64,000 nt of DNA from Drosophila persimilis (Eukaryota > Arthropoda > Insecta > Diptera > Drosophilidae): NCBI RefSeq assembly GCF_003286085.1, contig NW_020825353.1:1240001-1304000 (forward strand). The letters run 5' to 3'. Each line of letters begins with the position of its first letter. Position 1 is the stretch's first letter. The notes below the pieces were generated by a model that did not search any database, was not told where the DNA came from, and saw only the letters and a list, made by a program, of their open reading frames with translations. Made by a program: the position numbers and the translations under genes. Positions 46,596 to 60,273 of this stretch are shown piece by piece.

Positions 46596-47342
46596 TTTGC
46601 GTTTATTTGTATCTGGAAGATCTGTCTTTGGCGCTTAACGACTGGTCATCGAAACTGGTCGACTGGCAAGTTGCTTGCGTAAGCTAACGAAGCGACTCTA
46701 TGTGCAATATTCAGCAATTCGACGCGCTGCTGCTCTTCGCAATGGCATGAAATATCTTGTAGAGTTCTTAGGTCCACAACAACAAAAACAAACAGAAGGC
46801 CGGTTGGAAATGCTCTCACTTCTTGATCATATTTCAAAAAAACCTTTGGGTCGGGCTAATGTCCACTTTTATGAATTAAACAGCCTGTGCAAACTGTTGA
46901 TTCAGCATTTTTAACGCTAATATCAAACTTTTTGCAACAAATTCACTTGTGACCGATGACCAGAATAACTATCGGCTGGACAGCGATTCATCGATATCAT
47001 TTAAACAAAGTAAAAATTATGTAAATTATAGCATGAGTATTAGTTAAAAGAAATAAATTGCACTTTAATTAGATTCCCCTAGTAAAGCTATTATATTTTG
47101 GCATACAAAATGTAATCTAAATAATTATTCTGCAATCGATTACTAAGCTGCAGTTATTTTCGCCCATCACTAGCCTATGAATCGCTCTGTCTGCTGCAAA
47201 AAACTAAAGAAAATTTTCCCATCGGGTCAAATCCTCAACCAACACTCACTGGGTACATTCTTTTGAAGTGCTTTAACCCACAACTACGGCTTCAAAGTGG
47301 CAATCGTCGAGCGCTAAGGAGGCAACCGAACGCACACCGCTC
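46596..47342. promoter_or_regulatory. Divergent Glg1/Psn upstream region
   Basis: Holds both 5' leaders. A near-perfect DRE (ATCGATA, 46990-46996) sits about midway, and AATCGATT lies near 47135. A small plus-strand frame at 46675-46914 is discussed among the findings. No TATA box is evident, in keeping with broadly expressed genes. Confidence 0.5.
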
Positions 47343-49592
47343 ATGGACGGCCATGTCAATGCCTCGTCCTCGTCAAGGAGTGGCGCTGGCGCTGATGGTA
47401 GTGGCCTGAGCGGCGCAGCAGAGCGTTTGGAGCGTCCTCCAAAGCGAACACAACAAAGGGGCAATTATGGCTCCAATAATCAGGATCAAACAGATGCGGT
47501 AGGTTAATCATACGATTCTGTGGGCGGTTCAGATGACTTGATTCTTGTGATTCTTTGCCAGGCTGTACTTGCCGTCCCCAGTGTGGCGGTAAGGGGCTCT
47601 TCGGCTTCTCGACCATCAAGATTAAGTGGCGGCGGCGGCGGTGGCGGTGGCGCCGGACCTCCCCCAAATGAAACAGAAGAGGATCAGGGCTTGAAATACG
47701 GCGCCCAGCATGTCATCAAACTGTTTGTGCCCGTCTCCTTGTGCATGCTGTTGGTGGTGGCCACAATCAACTCGATCAGCTTCTACTCCAGCACTGATGT
47801 CTATCTGTAAGACAGAGAGAGATATTTGTAGATGAGATTCGTCACTAATCCAATTGTTAATTGCAGTCTGTACACTCCGTTCCATGAGCTCTCGCCGGAG
47901 CCCAGTGTCAAATTCTGGAATGCTCTGGCCAATTCATTGATTCTGATGAGCGTGGTGGTTGTGATGACTATTCTATTGATAGTCCTCTATAAGAAGCGTT
48001 GCTACCGCATCATCCATGGTTGGTTAATTCTCTCTTCGTTCATGCTCCTGTTCATTTTCACGTACTTATACTTGGAGTAAGTATAGCCGATCTCTTCAAT
48101 TTGGTGCAATCTAATTCTATGGCATCTATGGCTTTTAGGGAGCTCCTGCGCGCTTACAACGTACCCATGGACTACCCCACTGCCCTGCTCTTTATGTGGA
48201 ACTTTGGTGTGGCTGGAATGATGTCCATACATTGGCAGGGACCTTTGCGTCTGCAACAGGGATACCTCATATTCGTTGCAGCCCTCATGGCACTGGTCTT
48301 TATTAAATATCTCCCAGAGTGGACTGCCTGGGCTGTCTTGGCCGCAATTTCTATTTGGGGTGAAGATAAATGCGGGTTTGGCATACATTTTTTTTACTAA
48401 ACCGATTCATGTGTTGACAGATCTCATAGCTGTCCTTACACCAAGAGGACCGCTGCGCATATTAGTGGAAACTGCTCAGGAACGAAATGAGCAAATTTTC
48501 CCCGCTCTGATCTACTCATGTAAGGACTCTTATCAGCCAGCTGCAGATCATTCGAATTATAGAATTCTTCCATTTGTTCAGCCACTGTTATTTATACGCT
48601 TATGGGCACACATTATACACCGCAACAATCGGCGGAGCCCGCAGTCACTTCATCGCCCTCGTCGAGCAACTCGACTACAACTACGAGAGCCACACAAAAC
48701 TCTCTGGCATCCCCAGAGGCAGCTGTGGCCAGCAGCAGCTCCCGCTCAGGTAATACTCGAACACATCCTCACCAGAATCAGCGGGATGATAGCAACGTAA
48801 TGGCAGCTGAAGGTATGCCACTTGTGACTTTTAAAAGCAATTTGCGCGGAAACGGTACATATGCATTATATTTTTTATGATTTAATTTACTTCTCCCATG
48901 TGTACAACGCTTCTTATTGGCCTATCTGTGTGTGTTTGATCTTATAAGTACTCGTATTTCTCTTATGTCTTGTTTCGTTGTGGGTATATGGTATAAGGTG
49001 CTGCTAGTAGAACATTACTCTATTTTGAGATGTATACATATCGTATGGAGCTGTAAATATGCTCCCCAATATTTAACACTTATGCTCTTACTTCCAGCTG
49101 AGGCAGCAGGCTTCACCCAGGAATGGTCTGACAACCTCAATGATCGCGTGGCACGTCGTCAGATTGAAGTTCAGAGTACACAGAGCGGCAATGCCCAACG
49201 TTCCAACGAGTATCGTACTGTCACAGCACCAGATCAGGCCCCAGCAGATGCCCAGGAGGAGCGTAAGTTTAACCGGGGTGTTTCCTGCGGCCATTAGAAA
49301 TTAATAAGGAATTTGATTCTCAGGTGGCATCAAATTGGGGCTCGGCGACTTCATCTTCTACTCGGTATTAGTGGGTAAAGCCTCCAGTTATGGCGACTGG
49401 ACCACAACGATTGCATGCTTTGTGGCCATCTTGATTGGACTTTGTCTCACGCTGCTACTCCTGGCCGTTTGGCGCAAGGCTTTGCCAGCCCTGCCCATTT
49501 CCATCACCTTTGGCTTGATATTCTGCTTTGCCACGAGCGCTGTGGTTAAGCCGTTCATGGAGAACCTGTCGGCCAAGCAGGTGTTTATATAA
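47343..49592 (+). CDS. Psn: Presenilin, gamma-secretase catalytic subunit
   Basis: Exons 47343-47498, 47562-47806, 47867-48076, 48139-48359, 48421-48519, 48582-48854, 49098-49262 and 49324-49592 give 545 residues, close to the melanogaster protein (541). It is a nine-pass aspartyl protease of endosomes and plasma membrane that cleaves Notch and other type I proteins. The catalytic aspartates are Asp278 in the WD motif of TM6, whose codon is split by intron 4, and Asp465 in the GLGD motif of TM7; the PAL motif is residues 511-513. The large hydrophilic loop after TM6 is Ser/Thr/Gln-rich. The N-terminus contains an RLERPPKR segment and a poly-Gly run of 8-10 residues. ATG 47343 is the first in frame, though the frame stays open upstream. 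Its 3' end faces mRpL15. Confidence 0.97.
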
Positions 49593-49677
49593 GAAAGAGA
49601 CATACAAGAATTTAGTGGACAAGGACAAGTCGATGTCCTTCTTATCATAGTCTAAAAAAGCTTTTTAAAATCAAATC

Positions 49678-49683
49678 TTTATT
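49678..49683 (-). terminator. mRpL15 polyadenylation signal
   Basis: AATAAA on the minus strand, 27 bases after the mRpL15 stop. Psn ends 86 bases away on the other strand, so the two 3' ends are close or overlapping. Confidence 0.6.
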
Positions 49684-49709
49684 AACAAAATGCATAGTAA
49701 CACAAATAA

Positions 49710-50637
49710 CTATTTCTTGCGCCTCATTATTGTTTTGTCTACAACATTAATTAGCCAACCGGGTTCCAGGCCATAGAACACTTGCCTCGGATCCTTGGTG
49801 GCTGAGAGCATCTCATAGGCAGAGTCGTCTTCAATGCGGGGCAGTTGATAGCCGTATTTCTGTGCCAGCACCAGTCGATCCTTGCTGATCTCCTCGGGAT
49901 TTGCCAAATATCCACGATTCTTGGCATCTGTGTAGTAGTCCACGGCGTCCTGAGGCGGCATCATACGATAAGGAATCGGGACACCCTTCTCGAACCACTT
50001 TTTCGCATTGGCGAGCATGTGGAGGCTCCGAGGATCGTAGTAGGCTGTACGAATGACACCCCCGTTGCGCTCGATGGCTGCAATTACCGCCTCATTTGCA
50101 TGCTGTACCTCAATATTGATCTTGGCCTTGAAGTTGTCCAATCCTTCGTCGGTCAGCTGGAATCCATATTCCATTTCGGCAGGCTTCAGCTTCAACAAAC
50201 CGGAGTTGCACAGCGTACTTATATCTACGGGCTGGCTGATATCTATTCGGTTCGTATCAATCAGCACCTGCAGCTGCAGTAGGGAGATCGGTGGGTACTG
50301 GCGCTTCATGTGGTGGCCCTTGTAATACGGCTCATAGGGAAACCGCAAGTAGAAGGGCTGATTACCCGTCTCATAGCCCAAACGCATAAAGTTCTGGCGT
50401 TGTCCGGAGCCCTTGTTGCCAGCTCCATGCTTATCACCGCCGTGCTGCGCCCGCCCGCGCTTGTCCTGCAGAGGATTGAATGGATCGGGTATGTCAAAAG
50501 TTGTTATTCAACCGGTCAGGCAAAGCACTCACGTTCTGTTTGGAGTTGGGATTTGGTCGCAGGTTTCCAATTTGCACGCGCGGCAACGTTCGCAACAGCT
50601 TCAAAGCCTTGTCCGAGGTTTCCCGCAAGTGTGCCAT
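49710..50637 (-). CDS. mRpL15: Mitochondrial ribosomal protein uL15m
   Basis: Exons 50533-50637 and 49710-50465, 67-bp intron, 286 residues. It belongs to the large mitoribosomal subunit. The basic N-terminus (MAHLRETSDKALKLLRTLPR) fits a mitochondrial targeting sequence. Exon 2 begins with the Gly/Lys/Arg-rich block typical of L15 (DKRGRAQHGGDKHGAGNKGS), followed by the globular L15 fold and a metazoan C-terminal extension. Its start faces CtIP across a 262-bp divergent promoter. Confidence 0.94.
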
Positions 50638-50899
50638 GCTGAAAAGCTCGGTTTCTTTAATAAATTTAAGTTTCTCGGGCTGAAAAATAAAATCTAACAC
50701 GATTTTAGCTAAATCGACTATCGATACTCCAATCAGCTGGTATCATATCGATATCATCTGAATTTTTCCAGCACTGTCGAATGCCATTATAGAGTGCTGG
50801 ACAACTAACTATCGTAGCTTGAAAAAGATAATTTAATACATTTCTACAAATAAATAAACTAAAATATAGTATAGGTAATCATTTCTTAACGACGCCAAA
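50638..50899. promoter_or_regulatory. Divergent mRpL15/CtIP promoter with two DREs
   Basis: Two perfect TATCGATA elements at 50719-50726 and 50746-50753, plus two CAGCACT sites near 50769-50776 (plus) and 50795-50803 (minus) matching Ohler motif 7. No TATA box. This is a standard TATA-less housekeeping arrangement serving both strands. Confidence 0.75.
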
Positions 50900-52580
50900 A
50901 TGACTTGTGGAGCATGTCGTGGGCGCAAAGACAAAGGTATAAAGTGTCTCATAGCAGCGCTGGATACGATTAAAGAGCACGCCTTAAGTAAGTTAAAGTA
51001 CATTTTTTTGGGAATATAATTAGAAAGGTTTTCCATATAGTGATGCAACATGAGGCGGAGGAGAAGGACAAGACTATTGGAAGCCTGCAAGCTCAAAATG
51101 AAAAGCTGCACAGGGCTGTGGATCTCCTAAAAGAACGTCAGGAATCGCTGGCCGTTCTCCATGACGACAAGCGACGTAAAGTGTCGCCCAAGAAGTCCAA
51201 GGAAGATATTTCACCGCTTCCGCAAAGTCAGAGTTCGCTGAACATGAATATAGCACTCAACAGCATAGAGCTCTCTGATGAAGACACAGAAGAGCAGGAA
51301 GACGAAAGCATAGCGGAAACCGAGGCTCCATCCATTGGCAGTCCTCGCAAGCTCAGGCCACATCATCGCAAGCCTGATGTTAGGAATTTAGAGAATGTAC
51401 AGCCCAATAACGTGACCAGTGTGAGCCAAAGCTGGCTCCGGAAGACACCCAAGAATATCGGAATGATGACCAAACTGTCATTGACGCACAGAGGTAGCAG
51501 CCTGCAATTTAAACAGACTCGTCTCAAATTCGATGGCAACAAGGCAAGTGGCAGCGAAAAAGATGTGATAGAAGAAAGTCCCAACCCAAGCCCAGGATCG
51601 AAACGTGCCCCGGCGTCTCGCTCGTTGCTGCAAAGGTATTTATCGAATAAACCCGTGTCTTTCCCTGTGTAATATCTAACGCCAAGCTTGCAGAGCCGAC
51701 ATAGGCAACGCCTTAAACGAAGACAACTTTGTCTTGAGCAGGAGCAACAGTGTCAACATCAAAAACACCGACCCTAGCTTTCACATGGACGTAGAAAAGT
51801 TCATTGGGATCGACAGTCTGCCTGACGTCAGCCTCGAACTACCCGTAATGCCGCCACCTGCTACACCTCCGCACCTGAAGATAGACAACTCAAGCGAGAG
51901 CGTAGTCATACTCACTCCTGCCACACAGGACATAATCTTCGTGAATGATAGCAGCGAAGACATAAAAAAAATCGGCACAATGGATGTTCTAGCGGAGATT
52001 ATGAAAGAGGACGACGATGCCTGTTCGTCTGCCTTACTGCAGTACGAGAAGATAATGATTGACCAACAGAAACACGTTCAACCCAATCCACAGAAAGTTC
52101 CGACTGCTCTAGCACCAGTCGGAGCCATAAAAGATGAGCCAATAACACAGCCAAACGAAGATCACGGCAATGAATCAACGAGACTTTCTGAAGATATTGA
52201 AAAATATATGATGGAGGAAGACGACAGCAAGGAATCTGACGACGAGATTCCACGACCCATTATGGTAAAGGAGGAACCTGAATTGACACTCAAAGAGCGG
52301 CTTAACATTGAATGCGAGGAGTGCGAAAAGGTGAGTGCCCCAAAACACAGTTCCATTTGGTGTACAGCATGTAAAGCCGCCTTTCCGTTTCTAGTTTATC
52401 AACTTCATGGGCTCCAACCTGAATGATGAAAAGATCCAACTCTATTTGAGCAAATGTAAACACAACAATGAGCGAACTGGGTCGCCGCCAGGCTTCTGGA
52501 ATCCCCACATGGTTTCCTTTGCCGAAGACGATCCACGCAATGAGGTGTTGATTGACACTCGCTTTAGAGACCAGCGATAA
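50900..52580 (+). CDS. CtIP: CtIP/Sae2-family DNA-end resection factor
   Basis: Exons 50900-50987, 51041-51635, 51694-52330 and 52395-52580 give 501 residues. CtIP acts with Mre11-Rad50-Nbs1 to start resection of DNA double-strand breaks. The N-terminus has MTCGAC followed by a helical, coiled-coil-like segment (about residues 25-60) as expected for oligomerisation. The long middle is acidic, Ser-rich and probably disordered. The C-terminus carries the Sae2-like domain: a CEECEK zinc-like pair, then SKCKHNNERTGSPPGFWNP with the conserved Cys-x-His and PPGFW. The identification rests on this C-terminus; the rest is poorly conserved. AATAAA directly overlaps the end of the stop region (52581-52586), which would make a very short 3' UTR unless another signal is used. 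Confidence 0.82.
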
Positions 52581-52662
52581 AATAAAAATAACATCGGATG
52601 CCATTCCATTGAATTACCTGGATAATTCAATATATTTATAATTTGATATTATTATACATAAT

Positions 52663-54194
<1,532 letters not shown>

Positions 54195-54291
54195 TATCAC
54201 TCAGACTCAATTTATGCAAATCCTCTCCTCACACGCGATAAAGATTTCTACGTTCCGTTGATCTTACACGATCTACAAGTTGATTATGGCC

Positions 54292-54320
54292 TGAGCTGTG
54301 GCAAATCGGAGCTTTATATA
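54292..54320 (-). promoter_or_regulatory. Hpd core promoter: TATA box and initiator
   Basis: Minus-strand TATATAAAG starts at 54320, and an initiator CTCAGG places +1 at 54292, 28 bases downstream of the TATA start. This leaves a 97-base 5' UTR before the proposed ATG-only exon. It is the only textbook TATA promoter beside a gene here, consistent with a regulated metabolic gene. Confidence 0.65.
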
Positions 54321-54329
54321 GGGCCCCAG

Positions 54330-57300
54330 CCTCCACCAAGTTGATCAGGTGAAAATCCTGTACTAATTTAAATAAGAGCCAAACTAGTATTTTGTTTATT
54401 TCATTCCGATGCTATATATATCGGAATATCTTAAGTATCTGGCTGTTGTTGGTCTTGTTGTTGTCATTGCTGTTTGCATATTTTAAGCGGAGATTGCAGA
54501 AATTTGTTTACTAGAACAGGTGGCGATATTTTCCACAATACTGATACTGAATTTATGCAATCAACAAACATGAATTGCGCTTTGCCCAAGTGGGACAGAC
54601 AGGCCTCCTCCAAATTTCTTCTTATCAAAGCGGCCTTACAAAGGTTCTCCGAAGCCAAAAATTTCACTTCCTTTAACCCGTTATATGCACAAAGACATAC
54701 ATATCTCAACTCATTATGCAAAATGTGCTAGAATACCCTTAAATATTCATGAGACTGCCGGGCCGGCAGTCGAGTTCTGTGCGGAGATCCACACGCCGCA
54801 GCACAGTCCACAGTTGCCAAGTCGCATTGAACTTGATTCCAGTTGCGAGCCCCCAAAAAGTAACAATACATGGTTGAACAGAGTGCTAATGCCATCCGGA
54901 GCTATTATTGTTATTGTTCCAGGGGATAATGTATATCACTATGGGAGTTGTTTTGCATTAGAATTGCTTTGAAGTGCTCTGAAAATAAGCTACGAAAACT
55001 GGTTACCCAAGAGCCAAGACAGTTGTTTGTTGTTGTTTTGCTTTGCCTTGGCACACGTTGGCCATAATTCATTTACTTTGTTTAGTTATTGCCGCAAATT
55101 GATTATTAATTGTGGGCTTAAGATGATTTCGATTTTTTCATTGTTCGGTGACCATCTGATTGAGTTATACTAAATATGTATCTCTTTATGTCTATAAATG
55201 GATTTAGAGAAGATCTTAGCTACTTCATTCTGCTTCGTCTTCGAAATTGCCTTAAGGATGGCTCATGCTCAACTCTATTGGTATTTGAGATAGGGCAGTT
55301 TCTCTTTATCATTTTGACTGACGACTGATGTCAGGTGTTTGGCAACCATTCTACACACACATAAATTAAACGGTTCCCACTCCCGTAGCTTCGATTTATG
55401 CTTTCTGAGGGCTGCTCTAAAAATACTAGAGCACATGGCGTATGAGCAATTCAGGCAGCTAAGCATTCATGATTAGCCCTAGACAAAGTCGCCCCAGCAG
55501 CTGGCTGGCTGGCAACGAGCTAATGATGAACTGACAGTCCCCAAAAGAGACAGGGGGACTGCAAAGGTGGGGTGAGGAGCATGATATGGTCTAGTGCCCC
55601 ATTGGCAGGAAGCCAAATCGATGCTTGACATTTATTATGATTGGCTTATTAGGGCGCAGCGGAGGCGATAACCCGCTAACATTTGTAGGGGGGAGGTTGT
55701 ACACTTGTCGCTTGATGATTGTGCCAGATGTGGCACAGTCCATTAAATAATATGGTTATTGAATTGATATAACCATGGACTGAGCTGGACTGAGTGGAGT
55801 CTTTCTAAATCTTTCTAAAGGATCCCTAGACCATATTCGTGCTGGGAAAGTTCGACTGTATATCATATTACCATCACTCTGTCCACTTAATGAACTCAAA
55901 TGCCCTCATTTCTTAGCTCCGAGTAGTGTTGGTTCCTCCTAGTACACCTGTCACAACCTGAGTTCCATTAGTCATAGAATCTTACCCACACCAGTCCTAT
56001 CCCAACAAAATGTACAACCCCCGCTCCTGCATCTTCCCCGCAAGGAGGGCATCCACCAGTCTCCCACCGGACTTGCCATTAGCTAAACAAACTTTTGTCC
56101 TTGGCGAAACAACGGTGGTTCGTTCTCTGCGCTCCTCGGGTTTGCTCTCGGGTTGCTCGGCTCTGATGTGGGAAGCCTGTTGCATTGCTGGCTGGGAGAG
56201 GAGGATTGTATTTCCAAGGCGCGCTCTCTCTCTCTCTGCACCGTTGGTCTGGCTTCCACTCTCCCTTTGTTTCGCTGGCTCGCCACGCAGAGAGCTGAAC
56301 GAGGACAGCGTTGCCAGCAGGAAAAAGTTTGCGTCTGCTTAGGGGTTGCGTTGCGTGTGGAAGGGCTTATGTACGTTCGGGTCTGGTGGTGACGCCTGGG
56401 CGGGCAAAGGACACGGCACGGCAGACAGGAGAACGATATGAGTTTCTATTGTTGTTGCCATAGCCGCAAGCTGTCGCCGGTCTACGTCACGCTTTCCATC
56501 CTTCCTTCAGTCGCGTTTAATGCGCTTCCAAAACAACAGCCCCAGACACAGGCACCAGGCACCAGGCACCAAGCACCAGGCACAATCAGACTCTCGGCTA
56601 AAAAACCAAATCACAAATCTGTTTGTTCAACTTAAGTGGGTAACAACTACCAAATTATTCATGTGTATTGCTATAATTCTATTAAAAAACGAACGAAACG
56701 AAAAAAAACCCCCCCCTCCGAACGTACTTGAACTGTCGCTGGTTTTGTGTATAAATCTAAAAAAATCATTTGTCGCCATCTCTATTTTTTCGCCCCAAAC
56801 CACGTTTTTGTTGTGTTGCTTCTGTGGAAATTTATGTTAAACTTTTTTCTAAATATTGACAAATTTGTTCGTCTCGCTATGCGATTAAAATCTTTATGCT
56901 AAAAAACGATCCAAAAACACCAAATCGCTGGCCCCGAACTGACAAGCGAAAACCCCCTGCCCAGAGCAAGACAAGAGACTTTTAAAAATTACAACATAAA
57001 TTATACCGAAGAAAATATACACACACTGAACGGAATTTCTAGTTGGAGAATTAAAAATAGTTTATAGATGATATTTTTGCGATTTTGTTGATTGATTGTT
57101 TGGTGTGGAAATGATCATAAATCTGCAGTGGAAGTGTGCCGTTCGGTGAAGCTTGAAAGCCGCTTGAACACCAGTGCTCCATAAACTGTGCAGCGTTTTA
57201 GAGGTACTGCTGGAACTAGTTTTATGCTTGACGCGGCAAAAGGACAAAGTGTATTAATTCCCAGAGCAGAGAGAGAGAGAGAGAGAGCAAAACGAAAAGG

Positions 57301-60273
57301 GCATTGTGTACTATAGGCAAACACCTTGGGAGTGGAGTGGTGGGGAGTGGAGTGGAGAGCATTTGTTTCATAAGCAGTTATTCTCTCAACAGTAGCTGCT
57401 GCCCTCTCTCGCGTTTTCTCCCTTCTTATCAATGCAGTTCTTTGTCTCGCTTGCACTTTACTTAGACTGAGAGCGTAAGCCGCCTTGCTCTCAGAGTACC
57501 CGCAAAGAGGAAGGCAAACACAGTGATCAATCGCAAGGGCGTCTTGGGGTGTATGGTTCGCCTTTACTTTGTGTTACTGTTGTTGTGTTGTGTCCTTTTA
57601 CGAGCAGAGATGGGATCTTATTAGTTCTGTCATTTCCCCATTAAAGCCATCAAAACACTCGCTAGGACTTTCTTTCCCGTGTACCGCTGTACTTTGCAAC
57701 ATCGTTTTATCCCAAAAGCCCAAAGCCCCGTCTATGTACATATGTATGTAAATCCAAATATTTGTATGCAAATTTGCGAATTAAATTCAGTTTGCGTGCC
57801 AGAACTCAATCGTCAAGCTTTCGACAAGGCGGCCTTCCATTACTTGCCACTAGAGGCGCCTCGCCCTTTGTGGGCCCTCATGTGCTGTGAGAGGAAGTCC
57901 CTTATTATGACATTACCACGGGGTAAATGAATGAGCCGTTGTTCCCGGCATGATTCACTTTCACCTTGACACGATTGGGGCACAGCCAGCTCTTCTCGTG
58001 CCTCAATGTCCTATCTATTGCGGTGGCAGCAAGGTATTAAGTTCTTTATGCCTGATGCCGTCATATAAATGATATTTCTGACGCTATTTACACGCCGACT
58101 TATGGTTTTAAGTATTGTGGTAGCTGGAAACCACATCAACCAGAAGGAAACTACAATCACCGCCCACAGATCTGATGGCAGAGCTACATTTAACGGTCTT
58201 GGGTAATTCTAGAAAGTAAGGTCCATAAAATTTCGCTTTCAAAACATGAAAATAGACGGGTTGTCCAGATTTACGATCCGCGACGGAGGGAGTGCCAGAA
58301 GGTGGGGACGGACCATCCATAGCAGGTTGCAGTAAGACAAATAAACAAAAGATTGCTTCGAAAACTTCTTCGCCACGTCGTCTATGTGAATTTCTATTTT
58401 ATTTTTAAACAAACAAATTATGAAGACCCGAGACCGAGGCCCAGGGCATATAGAATAGATGCAGATCGCCATACATATATCTATTTAAAGGGATCGCCTC
58501 TGGGGCATTTAGGTAGGCATAAATTATACAAATATTTCCATGCGTGTCAGATATTGTTTGTTCGGTATGCCAAGGTATGCCGTCCATTTGTTTGTGGTGT
58601 CTTCTCTTGGGGGGAAAATGCTGCTGTCCTGTGTTCTGTTCTGCTTCGTTTCTAACAAATTACTGCAGCTTATTAAGTGCCATATTATTAATGGAGCGTG
58701 ATTCACAGGGGACTGACTGAATGATTGAATGTCCGTTGATAGCCGGCGCTAATCATTCGGGGGAAGCGAGTGTAAATTGAGCGAATAGTTTGTTTATAAA
58801 CTGGAGGATGCTGGATGATCTCATAAACGATAATCCAGTACTCCATTTATACTCCAGTATAAATGCTTAATGAAGTAGTCCTGTTTATTAAAAAAGCTCT
58901 TGGACTCAAACGGTAAACGTTATCACGACCCGGTTTTATATGCAAGTATGTTTATCTATATCGCAATTCAGCTATTGACAATCAAAATATTTGCAGTTGT
59001 ACTTACATAAGTACATCCCTCTTTAAAATTTAACAAGGCCCTTGCCCACTATCTTGGTCACTTACCTTTAAATCCAGCCAGCCCGTCGGCATTTGCTTTC
59101 ATTAGACGTGCGATTCGACGTCCGACCAGGCAAAGCACGCCTGCCTCCGCCTCCGCCTCCGCCTCCGCCTCTGTGCCGACTGCGACTGCGACTGCGACGG
59201 TGACGGCAGCGTCGACTAGTAACGCTCAGAACGAATTTGCATAGGCTGAGAATCGGACGTGTGGCCCGTCGATCTTGATGCGAATACATCGCAGCGGTAC
59301 GACAAATACTCATATTATATTTTTGTCCAGTTCATTCCCGCCTCCTGTCGGGTGTGTGCGTGTGCCTGTGAAATCTGTAACTTTTTATTTATGAGATGTG
59401 GAACCGTTGGATGGCTGCCCGATAAATTATTCCCAAGAATACCAGGCATTTTTAAGTGAAGAGGAATAATATCCACCAAATTTCAAAGTCATTTATCAGA
59501 TGAAAGCCGGCAGGCGAAGATGGTGTGCAATCATTTGAAGTGGATATGTGGAAACAAGAAATCTGTAAGATATGTGAAATGGCAACCAATGATAATAAAT
59601 AAGGAAGAGTGCACTCTACACTATAATCCTATAAAATATGAAACTGAATTCAAGAACTATTGGTGTAACAGAGATCTCTAAAATCATACATTTTTTTGTT
59701 GTTTGAAATCAAGAAAAAAAAATGATTTTGAAAAATATTAAAGTGAAGTTTTAAGTGAATTTTTTTTAAGAACCCAGAAATATTATAAATTTATAACATC
59801 CAAAGCTAAATCTTAAAGAATCCCCGAAAGTTATGCGACTCTTATGGATCTTAGATACAAAACAGTTTCTCTTACCCTCATATCTCGCATGAACCCAATG
59901 CCATGTCGCACCCAATTACTCCAGTAAAAGGGAAATAAAATCTATAAAATGATTTAACAATCGCAAAATGCCAACAAACCAATCAGCTGTAAAGTGCATA
60001 AGACGAAAGTTGTTCGTGTGGAAAACTAACGCGTACAGAGACTGAACCATATATGTAACTCGAGTCTATATTCAGATCACGACCGCATTTCTAACCCAAG
60101 TATTTGTTCTGTTCCGTGCATCTCAACCATGCGACTTATAGATCGTCTCCGATTGCTGCGACTACGACTGCGACTCCGACCACAACGAGGCACCAACTAA
60201 GCCAAAATAAAACGCCTATAAAATCAAACGAATTAATGTGATAATTGGCGAGCAAAAAGCAACATTAGTCACG
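54330..60273. other. Intergenic region
   Basis: No supportable gene. Simple sequence includes GGCACCA repeats near 56553-56582, CT and GA runs (56226-56240, 57267-57290), a GAGAG-rich segment at 57265-57290, GCCTCC hexamers (59141-59170) followed by GACTGC/GACTGCG repeats (59177-59200 and again near 60150-60180), and an AT-rich stretch near 59690-59790. An imperfect hairpin, CTGAGAGC...GCTCTCAG, lies at about 57467-57498. The region probably contains regulatory sequence for Hpd or the gene to its right, but I see no specific site. Confidence 0.5.

Noticed and set aside
56010-56392. Plus-strand frames near 56 kb next to CT repeats
   Set aside because: Ser/Leu/Arg-rich chance frames in a GC-rich patch, opposed by frames on the other strand.
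57467-57498. CTGAGAGC...GCTCTCAG hairpin as a microRNA precursor
   Set aside because: The paired arms are only about 8-9 bp, too short for a precursor of about 60-90 nt.
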